A stretch of DNA of 50,808 bases from Bradyrhizobium sp. 139 (lineage in GTDB: Bacteria; Pseudomonadota; Alphaproteobacteria; Rhizobiales; Xanthobacteraceae), in NCBI RefSeq assembly GCF_023074175.1, contig NZ_JADPKS010000080.1, forward strand, positions 1 through 50,808. Reading direction: 5' to 3'. Positions 34,998-42,396 of the stretch are shown here, piece after piece (position 1 is the first letter of the stretch; each line of letters opens with the position of its first letter). A program made the translations under genes and the position numbers. Under the pieces are notes generated by a model. The model was not told the DNA's origin and searched no databases. It saw only the letters and a list, made by a program, of their open reading frames with translations.

Positions 34998-35258
34998 ATG
35001 AAAAAATATCTGTTTGCCGCTGCCACGGTCGCCGCCATCGTGGCTCCTGCATTCGCCGACGAAGTCGGTGTTCACGTCGGCCCGGGCGGCGCCGGCGTGA
35101 CGGTCGGACAGTCCCACGACTATCGTGAGCGGGACCGCGATCGCGACCGCACCACGGTCATCAAGGAGCGCGAGCCTGCCGACCGCACGACGGTGATCAA
35201 GAAGGAAGATGAATTCGGCAACCGCAGCAAGACCGAAATTCATCACGATAACGACTGA
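34998..35258 (+). CDS. Small secreted charged protein
   Basis: An 86-residue protein with a clean signal peptide (KKYLFAAATVAAIVAPAFA, cleaved before Asp22). The mature part is a Gly/Val segment followed by a highly charged stretch with an imperfect repeat: DRTTVIKEREPA and DRTTVIKKEDE (about 48-71), ending FGNRSKTEIHHDND. GGAGGA seven bases before the ATG makes the start firm. Such Asp-Arg-rich periplasmic proteins are frequent in Bradyrhizobium but unassigned. A strong hairpin follows the stop codon. Confidence 0.75.
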   Translation: MKKYLFAAATVAAIVAPAFADEVGVHVGPGGAGVTVGQSHDYRERDRDRDRTTVIKEREPADRTTVIKKEDEFGNRSKTEIHHDND

Positions 35259-35262
35259 CGGA

Positions 35263-35288
35263 GCGGGTCCCGGCTGGCCGGGGCCCGC
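35263..35288 (+). terminator. GC-rich hairpin after the small secreted protein
   Basis: GCGGGTCCCGGC (35263-35274) pairs with GCCGGGGCCCGC (35277-35288) across two bases, twelve positions with one wobble (the innermost cannot close). The stem sits four bases after the stop codon, where a transcript end is expected. There is only CTT and no T-run after it, so it may instead stabilise the 3' end. Confidence 0.45.
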
Positions 35289-35327
35289 CTTCCGCACCAA
35301 GCCTGTTCATCGAGAATTCGGGGTGGA

Positions 35328-35579
35328 ATGAAGATACGCGCACATGCGGAGAGCCATGTCGTCGAACTCGACGACGGATCGCAATGGCAGATCTATCCGG
35401 GCGATCTCGCAACCACGTTGAGCTGGAAGCCCGAAACCGATTTGCGTCTCGAGCGGAGTGCTGATCGGATGAGTTCGCATGTGCTGGTGAATGCCGCCGA
35501 TCAGAGCCGCGTGCGCGTGATCGCGGCGGGCGAAGCTTGGCCCGACGGCGAGGTTAAGAAAGCGTTGAAGGACGGCTAA
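35328..35579 (+). CDS. Hypothetical protein, 83 residues
   Basis: A small acidic protein beginning MKIRAHAESHVVELDDGSQW with a strand-rich pattern (WQIYPGDLATTLSW) and no signal or membrane segment. Codon use and a fairly good GGGGTGGA ribosome site before the ATG support it as real. I recognise no domain. The alternation of strands and loops could be a small beta-barrel or SH3-like fold. It lies between the secreted charged protein and the small membrane protein. Confidence 0.6.
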   Translation: MKIRAHAESHVVELDDGSQWQIYPGDLATTLSWKPETDLRLERSADRMSSHVLVNAADQSRVRVIAAGEAWPDGEVKKALKDG

Positions 35580-35662
35580 GCGTCTTTGCGCTTGCCCGGA
35601 TATCCCAATTTGAAGGCTGTCGCTTTACGGTCGGTTCGTGTCCGTCTGCGCAGAATGCGCGC

Positions 35663-35846
35663 ATGCGGGAGCTGTTCGACATCATCTGTACCAATCCCTG
35701 GCCGTTCGGCGCCGGGCTGTTTGTCGTGATCCTGATGATCATCGTCGAGAACTTTGGCCGCGGCATTCAGGGCGACTGTGCCGTCAGCGACGGATGCCGA
35801 TGGAGGCGACGGCGGCTGCGGTGGTGACGGAGGCGGCGGCGACTAG
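35663..35846 (+). pseudogene. Small single-helix membrane protein, probably frameshifted
   Basis: An ATG at 35663 opens MRELFDIICTNPWPFGAGLF followed by VVILMIIVENFGRGIQGDC, one membrane helix (about 15-30). The frame then reads DGCRWRRRRLRW and stops at 35825. If a single base near 35797-35800 is ignored, the other frame reads DGGDGGCGGDGGGGD and stops at 35846, a Gly/Asp/Cys-rich tail of a kind typical for small Bradyrhizobium membrane proteins. So this is either a recent one-base insertion, a sequencing error, or a protein with an arginine-rich tail. Function unknown. Confidence 0.5.
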
Positions 35847-35849
35847 AGG

Positions 35850-36380
35850 TTAGTCCCCCTGCAAATCAGCGGCGATGCCGGCGAGCCAGCGCCGGATCGC
35901 GGTTTCTGTCTTAGCGTCCAGACCTGCGGCAAGGCGCTTCTCCAGCGCGATCACGCGCTCCCGGCATGCCCTCAACAGCGTCGTTCCCCGCGGCGTCAGC
36001 GTCCATTGCTGGATCCGGCCATGGACCGGATGAGGCGTCATCACGATCGCACCGTCGCGATCGAGGTTGCGAATGATCACGCCGACCGTCTGCGGGGTCA
36101 GGAAGGTGAGCCGGGCGACGTCCGCGCCCGACAGACCCGGATAGGCGTTCAGCATGGTCAGCACGGCAAATTGCGGCGACGTTACGCGGAGGTCGGCGAG
36201 CGTCCGTTCCATCGTTAGGCGGACCGCGGCATGGGCCTGTCGCAGCAGATAGCCGAGATAACCTTGCTCGCCGCGCTTGCCTTCTCCCGGCGCGGGCACT
36301 CGAACGGCAACGTCTTCGGCAGGCGCGGTCGTCTGCCGTGAGGCCTTCGATTTCGTGATGGCAGTGGTCTTGCGCGTCAT
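35850..36380 (-). CDS. MarR-family transcriptional regulator
   Basis: A 176-residue winged-helix regulator. A 30-residue Lys/Arg/Ala-rich start precedes the dimerisation helix (about 38-60: GYLGYLLRQAHAAVRLTMER), then the wHTH (about 62-130) with recognition helix in FLTPQTVGVIIRNLDRDGAI and wing HPVHGRIQQWTLT. Divergent from an AhpD-like gene with two inverted repeats between them, so it is likely an autorepressor that also controls that gene and the cupin downstream. The ligand may be an oxidant or phenolic compound, as for many relatives. Confidence 0.88.
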   Translation of the reverse strand: MTRKTTAITKSKASRQTTAPAEDVAVRVPAPGEGKRGEQGYLGYLLRQAHAAVRLTMERTLADLRVTSPQFAVLTMLNAYPGLSGADVARLTFLTPQTVGVIIRNLDRDGAIVMTPHPVHGRIQQWTLTPRGTTLLRACRERVIALEKRLAAGLDAKTETAIRRWLAGIAADLQGD

Positions 36381-36381
36381 G

Positions 36382-36412
36382 TAAGAGCTCTTATAAGATA
36401 TAAGTTGTCTTA
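36382..36412. promoter_or_regulatory. Operator sites between MarR and AhpD-like genes
   Basis: Two symmetrical AT-rich elements sit directly in front of the MarR start: the perfect 12-bp palindrome TAAGAGCTCTTA (36382-36393) and TAAGATATAAGTTGTCTTA (36394-36412, arms TAAGA/TCTTA). They share the half-site TAAGA. Spacing and symmetry fit a dimeric MarR protein covering both divergent promoters. Binding is inferred. Confidence 0.7.
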
Positions 36413-36434
36413 CAATACACGAGGTGAAACGGCA

Positions 36435-36914
36435 ATGTCACACGCCCGCAGCGAATACGAGGATTTCAAGAAGATCGCGCCCGATGCCTACGAGCTGGTG
36501 CTGGCGCTCGGCCAGGTGGCGGCCAAGGCGGGCCTCGACAAGCAGCTCCTCGAGCTGATCAAGCTGCGCGTCTCGCAGATCAACGGCTGCGCCTTCTGCG
36601 TTCAGCATCACATCCTGCTCTCGGAGCGCATCGGCGTTCCCGTGGACAAGCTGAATTTGGTCGCGGTCTGGCGCGAGGCGCCGGTCTTTTCCGCGCGCGA
36701 GCGTGCCGCGCTGGCTTGGGCCGAGGCGCTGACGTTTCTGCCCGATGGCGTCAGTGAGGAGGTCTATGCGGAGGCTTCCCGCGAATTCTCCGAGACCGAG
36801 CTGATGTACCTGACCTCGGCGGTCGCCTCGATCAATGTCTGGAACCGTTTTGGCGCCGCGTATCGCTGGACTCCGGCGAAGCGGCCGGCCGCAGCGAATG
36901 CCGCGGCGTCCTGA
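36435..36914 (+). CDS. AhpD-like carboxymuconolactone-decarboxylase-domain protein
   Basis: A 159-residue helical protein of the AhpD/CMD family. The redox motif Cys-x-x-Cys with following His is seen in INGCAFCVQHHILL (about 51-64), typical of alkylhydroperoxidase-like members. The preceding ELIKLRVSQ and the later ERAALAWAEALT and MYLTSAVASINVWNRFG segments are family landmarks. It probably has peroxidase or disulfide activity. It starts 55 bases from the MarR gene and is followed after 31 bases by a cupin gene, presumably one transcript. ATG chosen at 36435 behind GAGGTGAAA. Confidence 0.88.
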   Translation: MSHARSEYEDFKKIAPDAYELVLALGQVAAKAGLDKQLLELIKLRVSQINGCAFCVQHHILLSERIGVPVDKLNLVAVWREAPVFSARERAALAWAEALTFLPDGVSEEVYAEASREFSETELMYLTSAVASINVWNRFGAAYRWTPAKRPAAANAAAS

Positions 36915-36945
36915 TTGAAACTGATTGCAACTAGGGGAGATTGTC

Positions 36946-37446
36946 ATGACTGCAATGAGTATGGCCACCACGCAGCAGCCGGTGCCATCGCGCTCGATGG
37001 CGCTGGCCGTTGTCGGGCTTGCCTGCGCGCTTGCGATCGGCAAAGTGGCGCCGGTGACGATGGACACCGTATCCGGCGCGTTGGCGCCGCTCTGCGCGAC
37101 AGCCGCAGAGAGTTCGCCGCTCGACAAGGTCGAGCCGATCGGTTCCTACGCATTGCCGAACGTGCCGGGCAAGCGCGTGACGATCGTGCGAGTGTTCTAC
37201 GGTCCCAGCGGATTCTCGCGACCGCATCGCCACGCTGGCTCGGTGACCGCCTACATCACCAAAGGCGAGGTCCGCTCCCAACTCGGCGGCGGCCCGGTCG
37301 AGACGTTCGGCGTCGGCCGGTCCTTCTTCGAGCCCCCGGGCGCGACGCATCTGGTCTCGGCCAATGCCAGCACCACGGAGCCCGCGGAATTGATCGCGGT
37401 GTTCGTCGCGGACGAGGGTGCGCAGCTCACGACTTATCTGGAGTAG
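36946..37446 (+). CDS. Membrane-anchored or secreted cupin
   Basis: A 166-residue protein with an N-terminal hydrophobic segment (about 23-45), either an anchor or a signal, and one cupin barrel. Candidate ligands are His in SRPHRHAGSVTAYITKGEVR (about 84-103) and His in GATHLVSANASTTEPAEL. The barrel closely resembles the secreted cupin at 24984-25400 (shared PNVPGK, YGPxG, VRSQ, VSANASxTEPA). The AGGGGAGA ribosome site fixes the ATG. As partner of the AhpD-like gene it may be part of an oxidative-stress response, by inference. Confidence 0.78.
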   Translation: MTAMSMATTQQPVPSRSMALAVVGLACALAIGKVAPVTMDTVSGALAPLCATAAESSPLDKVEPIGSYALPNVPGKRVTIVRVFYGPSGFSRPHRHAGSVTAYITKGEVRSQLGGGPVETFGVGRSFFEPPGATHLVSANASTTEPAELIAVFVADEGAQLTTYLE

Positions 37447-37521
37447 TCAGCGGGAACTCGTATCACGGGTGAACGCAGCATACCCGGGAACCCTTCGCTG
37501 GAATCCCGCATGTCGCGTCGC

Positions 37522-39123
37522 TCAATTCTCCTCGCCGCTCGATCCCTCGCGCAGGTCCGGCTTGATCACGTCCTCCGGCAGCGCATGCGCCACCGGCTGC
37601 GGCGTGCCGGCGATCTCCGGGCCGACCTCGCGGCCGCGGGCGCGGATCAGGCGTTCGTAGGCCGAGACCAGCGTAACGTAAGGACTGACCCAGATCCAGC
37701 CGTCGCGGGTGAACACCTGCACGTCAAAATGCAAATGCATCGATGTGCCGGCGGGATGGTCCAGATAGTTGGAGACCACGCCGATCTTCTCGCCTTCAGT
37801 GACGATGCGGCCATTGAGCACGCCGTCCGCGGTCAGCGCCTGCGGGTTCATGTGCATGTAGCGGAAGCGCATGTGCTCGGTGCGGCTGTTGACTTGAAGC
37901 GTCGCGGCCTGGTCCTTGGCGCCGCGGATCACGATGGCGTCGCGCACCGCAACGACGCTGCGCTGCTTGGGATCGCAGGGTTCGCGGCCTTCGCCGGGCG
38001 GTGGGCACTCGGCGGCGCGGATGTCCTCGCCCTGGTGGCCATAACCGCCGCCGCATTGCCAGACCTCGAAACTGCGGGACTCGCAGAAATTGTCGCGCCA
38101 GGGATAGGCCGTCGGGCCGTCGCTCTTGTCGCGCTTGCCGTAGGATTGCGAACGCACGAAGGCGGGCGCCTTGTCGAGGGGAAAGCGGATCTGCGCATAG
38201 GCGATCACATCCGGGTGGCCGGCCTTGCTGCGATAGCCGGTGTTCGGGATGATGTCACCGCTCGGTCGGTAGGTGAAATCGGGCGAACGTGCTGACGGAC
38301 GATCGATGATGCTGGAGGTCGTGTCCGTGAGCGGCCGCAAGCGCTGGCCGCCTGCGATGCGGAGCCCTTTCAGGAAGCGCTCGGCAACCGGATGGGCTTC
38401 CTTGCAGGCGAGGCGCCGTGGCTTTGCGACGCTGTCCAGGCACTGGATGGAGACGACATAGGCAACGCCGAAGCGGGTGAAGGCGTAGCGCACATAGCCC
38501 TCCCGGATGAACTTGCGCAGGTCCGGATAGGTTGCCGCGAGCGGCTTGACCTGCTCGCCCTTACCGCCGGCGGGATCGGCGACGTCGTAAACGAGCGCCG
38601 AGCCCGTGATCTGCACCTCGACCGGCCGTGCGTACACGCGGCTCGGCATGCCGTCGCCGGCGCCGGGCTCGAGTGAGAAGCTGGCACTGTAACCGGCGGG
38701 GCCGGCATCGAACATGTCGGCGGGATTGAAATCAGCCTGGTAGCGCGAGAGCGCGAGTGTCCCCGGGGCGCCATTGCGCTGCGCCTCGAGGTACGCGGCA
38801 GCATCGAACGGCAGCAGCACGGGCACGGGGCTGCGGGCGATACCGGTGAAGAATTGTGATGAGACCGCGTTGAGCTGCACCAGCGCAGGCATCGCGCGCG
38901 GATCGTCGCGTGGCACCGAACGGCGGGGTGCGAAGATGAAGTCGCCCGCGATCTGGGGACGGCTGTTGATCTCGGTGCGGAACTGGTCGAGCGCTGCGCG
39001 CCAATCGACGCGCAGGGCCGTAAGCGAAGGACTGCGAATTTCATCCGCAGCAAGCGACGTGGCAACGAGGGGCGAAAGCGACGCCAGAAGCAGCGAGACG
39101 AAGCGGAAACTCTTCCCAACCAC
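37522..39123 (-). CDS. M23-family (LytM-type) peptidase
   Basis: Exported metallopeptidase-fold protein of 533 residues. A signal peptide (about 1-25, LLLASLSPLVATSLA) is followed by a long N-terminal region and a C-terminal M23 domain. Zinc-binding landmarks are GHQGEDIRA (H-x-x-x-D), a middle His in RFRYMHMNP, and HLHFDVQVF (HxH). A full ligand set suggests an active peptidoglycan endopeptidase. The C terminus ends in a proline/glutamate-rich tail. I chose the GTG at 39123 behind a GGGGGGCGAG ribosome site; a GTG seven codons upstream is possible. It follows efp by 45 bases on the same strand. Confidence 0.84.
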   Translation of the reverse strand: MVGKSFRFVSLLLASLSPLVATSLAADEIRSPSLTALRVDWRAALDQFRTEINSRPQIAGDFIFAPRRSVPRDDPRAMPALVQLNAVSSQFFTGIARSPVPVLLPFDAAAYLEAQRNGAPGTLALSRYQADFNPADMFDAGPAGYSASFSLEPGAGDGMPSRVYARPVEVQITGSALVYDVADPAGGKGEQVKPLAATYPDLRKFIREGYVRYAFTRFGVAYVVSIQCLDSVAKPRRLACKEAHPVAERFLKGLRIAGGQRLRPLTDTTSSIIDRPSARSPDFTYRPSGDIIPNTGYRSKAGHPDVIAYAQIRFPLDKAPAFVRSQSYGKRDKSDGPTAYPWRDNFCESRSFEVWQCGGGYGHQGEDIRAAECPPPGEGREPCDPKQRSVVAVRDAIVIRGAKDQAATLQVNSRTEHMRFRYMHMNPQALTADGVLNGRIVTEGEKIGVVSNYLDHPAGTSMHLHFDVQVFTRDGWIWVSPYVTLVSAYERLIRARGREVGPEIAGTPQPVAHALPEDVIKPDLREGSSGEEN

Positions 39124-39168
39124 TGTCTCGCCCCCCGGCGGCACCGTTTCCGATCGTCCCGCTCTCTA

Positions 39169-39735
39169 TTAGTCCTTGGCGCGCTCGGAGTAGGAGCCGT
39201 CTTCGGTCATCACCACGATGCGGGTGCCGACCGCGATATGCGGTGGCACGGTGGTGCGGATGCCGTTGGAGAGCACCGCCGGCTTGTAGGACGACGAGGC
39301 GGTCTGGCCCTTGGTCACCGGTTCGGTCTCGACGACTTCCAGCGTCACGCGCTGCGGCAGCGCGATCGAGACCGGGTTGGCGCCGTGCAGCGACAGCTTG
39401 ACCGTCATGCTCTCCTGAAGATACGCAGCCGAATCGCCGATGACGTCCTTGGACACCTGGACCTGGTCATAGGTCTCCGGGTTCATGAAGTGGAAGCCGT
39501 CGCCATCTTCATACAGGAAGGTGTAGTTGCGCTCTTCGATGGTGGCCTTCTCGACCTGGTCGGTGGTCTTGTAGCGCTCGGAGATCTTTACCCCGTCCGA
39601 GATTCGGCGCATTTCGATCTGGCTGACCGGGGTGCCCTTGCCGGGATGGATGTTCTCGGCGGTCACGACGACGTAAAGCTTGCCGTCTTGCTCGATCACG
39701 TTGCCCTTGCGAATAGAACTGGCGATGACTCTCAA
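39169..39735 (-). CDS. efp: Elongation factor P
   Basis: Translation factor that rescues ribosomes stalled at polyproline. The 188-residue protein has the three-domain EF-P layout: KOW-like N-terminal domain (about 1-65), central OB domain and C-terminal domain with GIRTTVPPHIAVGTRIVV. The modified residue is Lys33 in IHPGKGTP, the position beta-lysylated by EpmA/EpmB in enterobacteria. Divergent epmA and epmB genes lie directly upstream (162-base gap), so the modification pathway is encoded next to its target. Confidence 0.96.
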   Translation of the reverse strand: MRVIASSIRKGNVIEQDGKLYVVVTAENIHPGKGTPVSQIEMRRISDGVKISERYKTTDQVEKATIEERNYTFLYEDGDGFHFMNPETYDQVQVSKDVIGDSAAYLQESMTVKLSLHGANPVSIALPQRVTLEVVETEPVTKGQTASSSYKPAVLSNGIRTTVPPHIAVGTRIVVMTEDGSYSERAKD

Positions 39736-39897
39736 AGCTATATTTCCTGCTTGCTTGGCCCGGCTCCGGCCAGGACGTGGTCAAATCTCGGGGGGACTCG
39801 GGGTCTCAAATCGGACCTCGGCGCCTGTTTCGGGCCGCAACATACTGATTTTGCCGTTGGATGCCAGCGTTTTGCTGGCCTGCGGGGCGGTCGGTTA

Positions 39898-40962
39898 ATG
39901 GCTGGGGACAAGCCTATCTCACCATTCTGGTCGCCCGACCGCCACATCGACCGGCGGCCGTTCCTGCAGGCGCGGGCGGCCATTACCGGCGCTCTACGGG
40001 GCTTTTTCGCCGAGCAGGGCTTCGTCGAGGTCGAAACCTCCGTCCTCCAGGTCTCCCCCGGCAACGAGACCCATCTGCACGCCCCCCGGACCGAGATCAT
40101 GCGGCCCGATGGCAGCCGTGCCAGCCGTTACTTGCGGACCTCGCCGGAATTCGCCTGCAAGAAGCTGCTGGCGGCAGGAGAGAAGCGGATTTTCGAGTTT
40201 GCCCGGGTGTTCCGCGACCGCGAACGCGGCGACCTGCATCTGCCCGAATTCACTATGCTGGAATGGTACCGGGCCGGTGCCCCCTATGATGCCATCATGG
40301 CGGATACCGTGGTCGTCATCGCCCGCGCCGCGCAGGCGACCGGGATCGGGACGTTCTCCTTCCGCGGCCGGATCGCCGATCCCTTCGCCGAGCCGGAGCT
40401 TCTGACGGTCGCGGGCGCCTTCGAGCGGTTCGCGGGCATTGACCTGCTGTCGACAATCTCGGGCAGCGAGGGTAACCGTGCCGCGCTGGCGCGGGCGGCC
40501 GGCGGCAAAGTCCGCGTGGCGGAGGACGACACCTGGTCCGACATCTTCAGCAAGGTCCTGGTCGAGCATGTCGAGCCGCATCTGGGGCAGGGGCGTTTGA
40601 CCATGCTGTTCGAATACCCATCTCCAGAAGCGGCGTTGGCGCGCGTGAAGGCGGACGATGCGCGCGTTGCCGAGCGGTTCGAGGTCTATGCCTGCGGTGT
40701 CGAGCTCGCCAACGGTTTTGGCGAGTTGACCGACGCCGAGGAACAGCGCAAGCGCTTCACGGCGTCGATGGCGGAGAAGCAGCGCCGCTATGGCGAGGCC
40801 TATCCGCTGGACGAGGATTTTCTGTCCGCCGTCGCCGAAATGCCGGAGGCGAGCGGCGTCGCGCTCGGCTTCGATCGGCTGGTGATGCTGGCGAGCGGTG
40901 CATCGCGCATAGATCAGGTGGTGTGGACACCGCCTGCAAATGAAACGTTAAGTGAGACATGA
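39898..40962 (+). CDS. epmA: EF-P--(R)-beta-lysine ligase
   Basis: Lysyl-tRNA-synthetase paralogue (GenX/PoxA) that attaches (R)-beta-lysine to EF-P. The 354-residue protein is only the class II synthetase catalytic core: motif 2 region RYLRTSPEFACKKLL and FEFARVFRDRERGDLHLPEF (about 79-124), motif 3 GVALGFDRLVMLASGA (about 319-334). The anticodon-binding domain of LysRS is missing, as expected. The stop overlaps the epmB start (ATGA at 40959-40962). Start chosen at 39898. Confidence 0.94.
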   Translation: MAGDKPISPFWSPDRHIDRRPFLQARAAITGALRGFFAEQGFVEVETSVLQVSPGNETHLHAPRTEIMRPDGSRASRYLRTSPEFACKKLLAAGEKRIFEFARVFRDRERGDLHLPEFTMLEWYRAGAPYDAIMADTVVVIARAAQATGIGTFSFRGRIADPFAEPELLTVAGAFERFAGIDLLSTISGSEGNRAALARAAGGKVRVAEDDTWSDIFSKVLVEHVEPHLGQGRLTMLFEYPSPEAALARVKADDARVAERFEVYACGVELANGFGELTDAEEQRKRFTASMAEKQRRYGEAYPLDEDFLSAVAEMPEASGVALGFDRLVMLASGASRIDQVVWTPPANETLSET

Positions 40963-42053
40963 CGAAGACCAACCTTGCACGCACCCTGCGTGAGCCGGCC
41001 GAACTTGTGGCCGAGCAGCTTGCATCTGCCGAAGCGCTGCCCGCGCTCGAACGTGTCGCCGCGCGCTATGCGGTGGCGATCACGCCGGCACTGGTCGATC
41101 TGATCGATACGTCCGATCCCGACGATCCGATCGCGCGGCAATTCGTTCCGACCGTCGCTGAGCTGGAGATGCGGCCAGGCGAGAGCGCCGATCCGATCGG
41201 CGATCATCCACACTCGCCGGTTCCCGGTATCGTGCATCGCTATCCCGATCGCGTACTGTTCAAGCTCGTTCACGTCTGCGCGGTCTATTGCCGCTTTTGC
41301 TTCCGCCGCGAAATGGTCGGGCCCGGCAAGGAGAACGCGCTCTCCGACGGCGCCTATCGCGCGGCGATCGACTACATCCGTTCGCATGGCGAGATCTGGG
41401 AGGTGATCCTGACCGGCGGCGATCCCCTGATGCTGTCGTCGCGGCGGATGAGCGAGATCATGGCCGACCTCGCCGCGATCGATCACGTCAAGATCATCCG
41501 CCTTCACACCCGCGTGCCCGTGGCCGATCCCGCGCGCATCAGCGACGAGATGGTCGCGGCGCTCAAGGTCGAGGGCGCGACCACCTGGGTCGCGGTGCAT
41601 GCCAACCATGCGCGCGAGCTGACGGGGCCGGCGCGCACGGCCTGTGCGCGGCTCGTTGATGCCGGGATTCCCATTGTGAGCCAGTCCGTGCTTCTGCGCG
41701 GCGTCAACGACACCATTGCCGTTTTGTCCGATTTGATGCGAGCTTTCGTCGAATGCCGGATCAAGCCCTACTATCTGCATCACGGCGATCTCGCGCCGGG
41801 CACGGCGCATCTGCGAACGACGCTGGCTCAGGGGCAGGATTTGATGCGGCAGTTGCGCGGACGGGTGTCAGGACTGTGTCAGCCCGATTATGTCATCGAC
41901 ATTCCCGGCGGCGCCGGGAAATCGCCGGTCGGGCCGAATTATGTGTTGGCGGTGCAAAATACCGCAGCTGATGCGCGTGAAGCGGAAACGGAAATGCGCT
42001 ATCGTATCGTGGATTATTGCGGCGACGTTCATCTCTATCCGCCCGAGACATGA
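40959..42053 (+). CDS. epmB: EF-P lysine 2,3-aminomutase
   Basis: Radical-SAM, PLP-dependent aminomutase that makes (R)-beta-lysine for EF-P. The 364-residue protein carries the [4Fe-4S] cysteines Cys107, Cys111 and Cys114 in CAVYCRFC, the ILTGGDPLMLS block (about 144-154), and late PLP-domain segments QSVLLRGVND and YYLHHGDLAPGT, as in KamA/EpmB. It lacks the long C-terminal extension of clostridial KamA, which favours EpmB. No epmC-like hydroxylase is seen nearby. Confidence 0.93.
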   Translation: MTKTNLARTLREPAELVAEQLASAEALPALERVAARYAVAITPALVDLIDTSDPDDPIARQFVPTVAELEMRPGESADPIGDHPHSPVPGIVHRYPDRVLFKLVHVCAVYCRFCFRREMVGPGKENALSDGAYRAAIDYIRSHGEIWEVILTGGDPLMLSSRRMSEIMADLAAIDHVKIIRLHTRVPVADPARISDEMVAALKVEGATTWVAVHANHARELTGPARTACARLVDAGIPIVSQSVLLRGVNDTIAVLSDLMRAFVECRIKPYYLHHGDLAPGTAHLRTTLAQGQDLMRQLRGRVSGLCQPDYVIDIPGGAGKSPVGPNYVLAVQNTAADAREAETEMRYRIVDYCGDVHLYPPET

Positions 42054-42096
42054 GCGGTGATGCAGAGAACGCCGGTTTGAAAATGGAGGAACGGAA

Positions 42097-42351
42097 ATGA
42101 AGAAGATCATCGTGGCAGTGTCGCTCGTGGTCTTGCTCGGCAGCGCGGCGGTCGCGCAGACGGGCGGCACCAAGGGATCGACTTCGGGAGGCGCGACCTC
42201 TGGATCTACGCCGCAGGCCCCGGTGGGCCATCGCCAACCGCGCCTCGCCGATGTGCCGAGCGAGAAGAACCTGAGCGACCCGAATGATCCCCTCAGCAAG
42301 GAAAATCAGGCGCTCGACAAGAAGATCAAAAGCATCTGCCGCGGTTGCTAG
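42097..42351 (+). CDS. Small secreted hypothetical protein
   Basis: An 84-residue protein with a signal peptide (KKIIVAVSLVVLLGSAAVA, cleaved before QTGG). The mature part starts with a Gly/Ser/Thr-rich linker (about 22-40), then a Pro-, Asp- and Lys-rich segment ending DKKIKSICRGC with two cysteines three residues apart. A GGAGGAACGGAA site lies before the ATG. It follows epmB by 43 bases and may be read through. Function unknown. Confidence 0.7.
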   Translation: MKKIIVAVSLVVLLGSAAVAQTGGTKGSTSGGATSGSTPQAPVGHRQPRLADVPSEKNLSDPNDPLSKENQALDKKIKSICRGC

Positions 42352-42353
42352 GC

Positions 42354-42386
42354 GGCGGGGAGGGCGCGACAGCTCGCCCGCCCGCG
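42354..42386. terminator. Weak hairpin between convergent genes
   Basis: GGCGGGGAGGGCG and CGCCCGCCCGCG can form an imperfect GC stem around CGACAGCT between the convergent small secreted gene and aroG. There is no T-run on either strand, so termination is uncertain. Confidence 0.3.
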
Positions 42387-42396
42387 TTTGCCAGGC

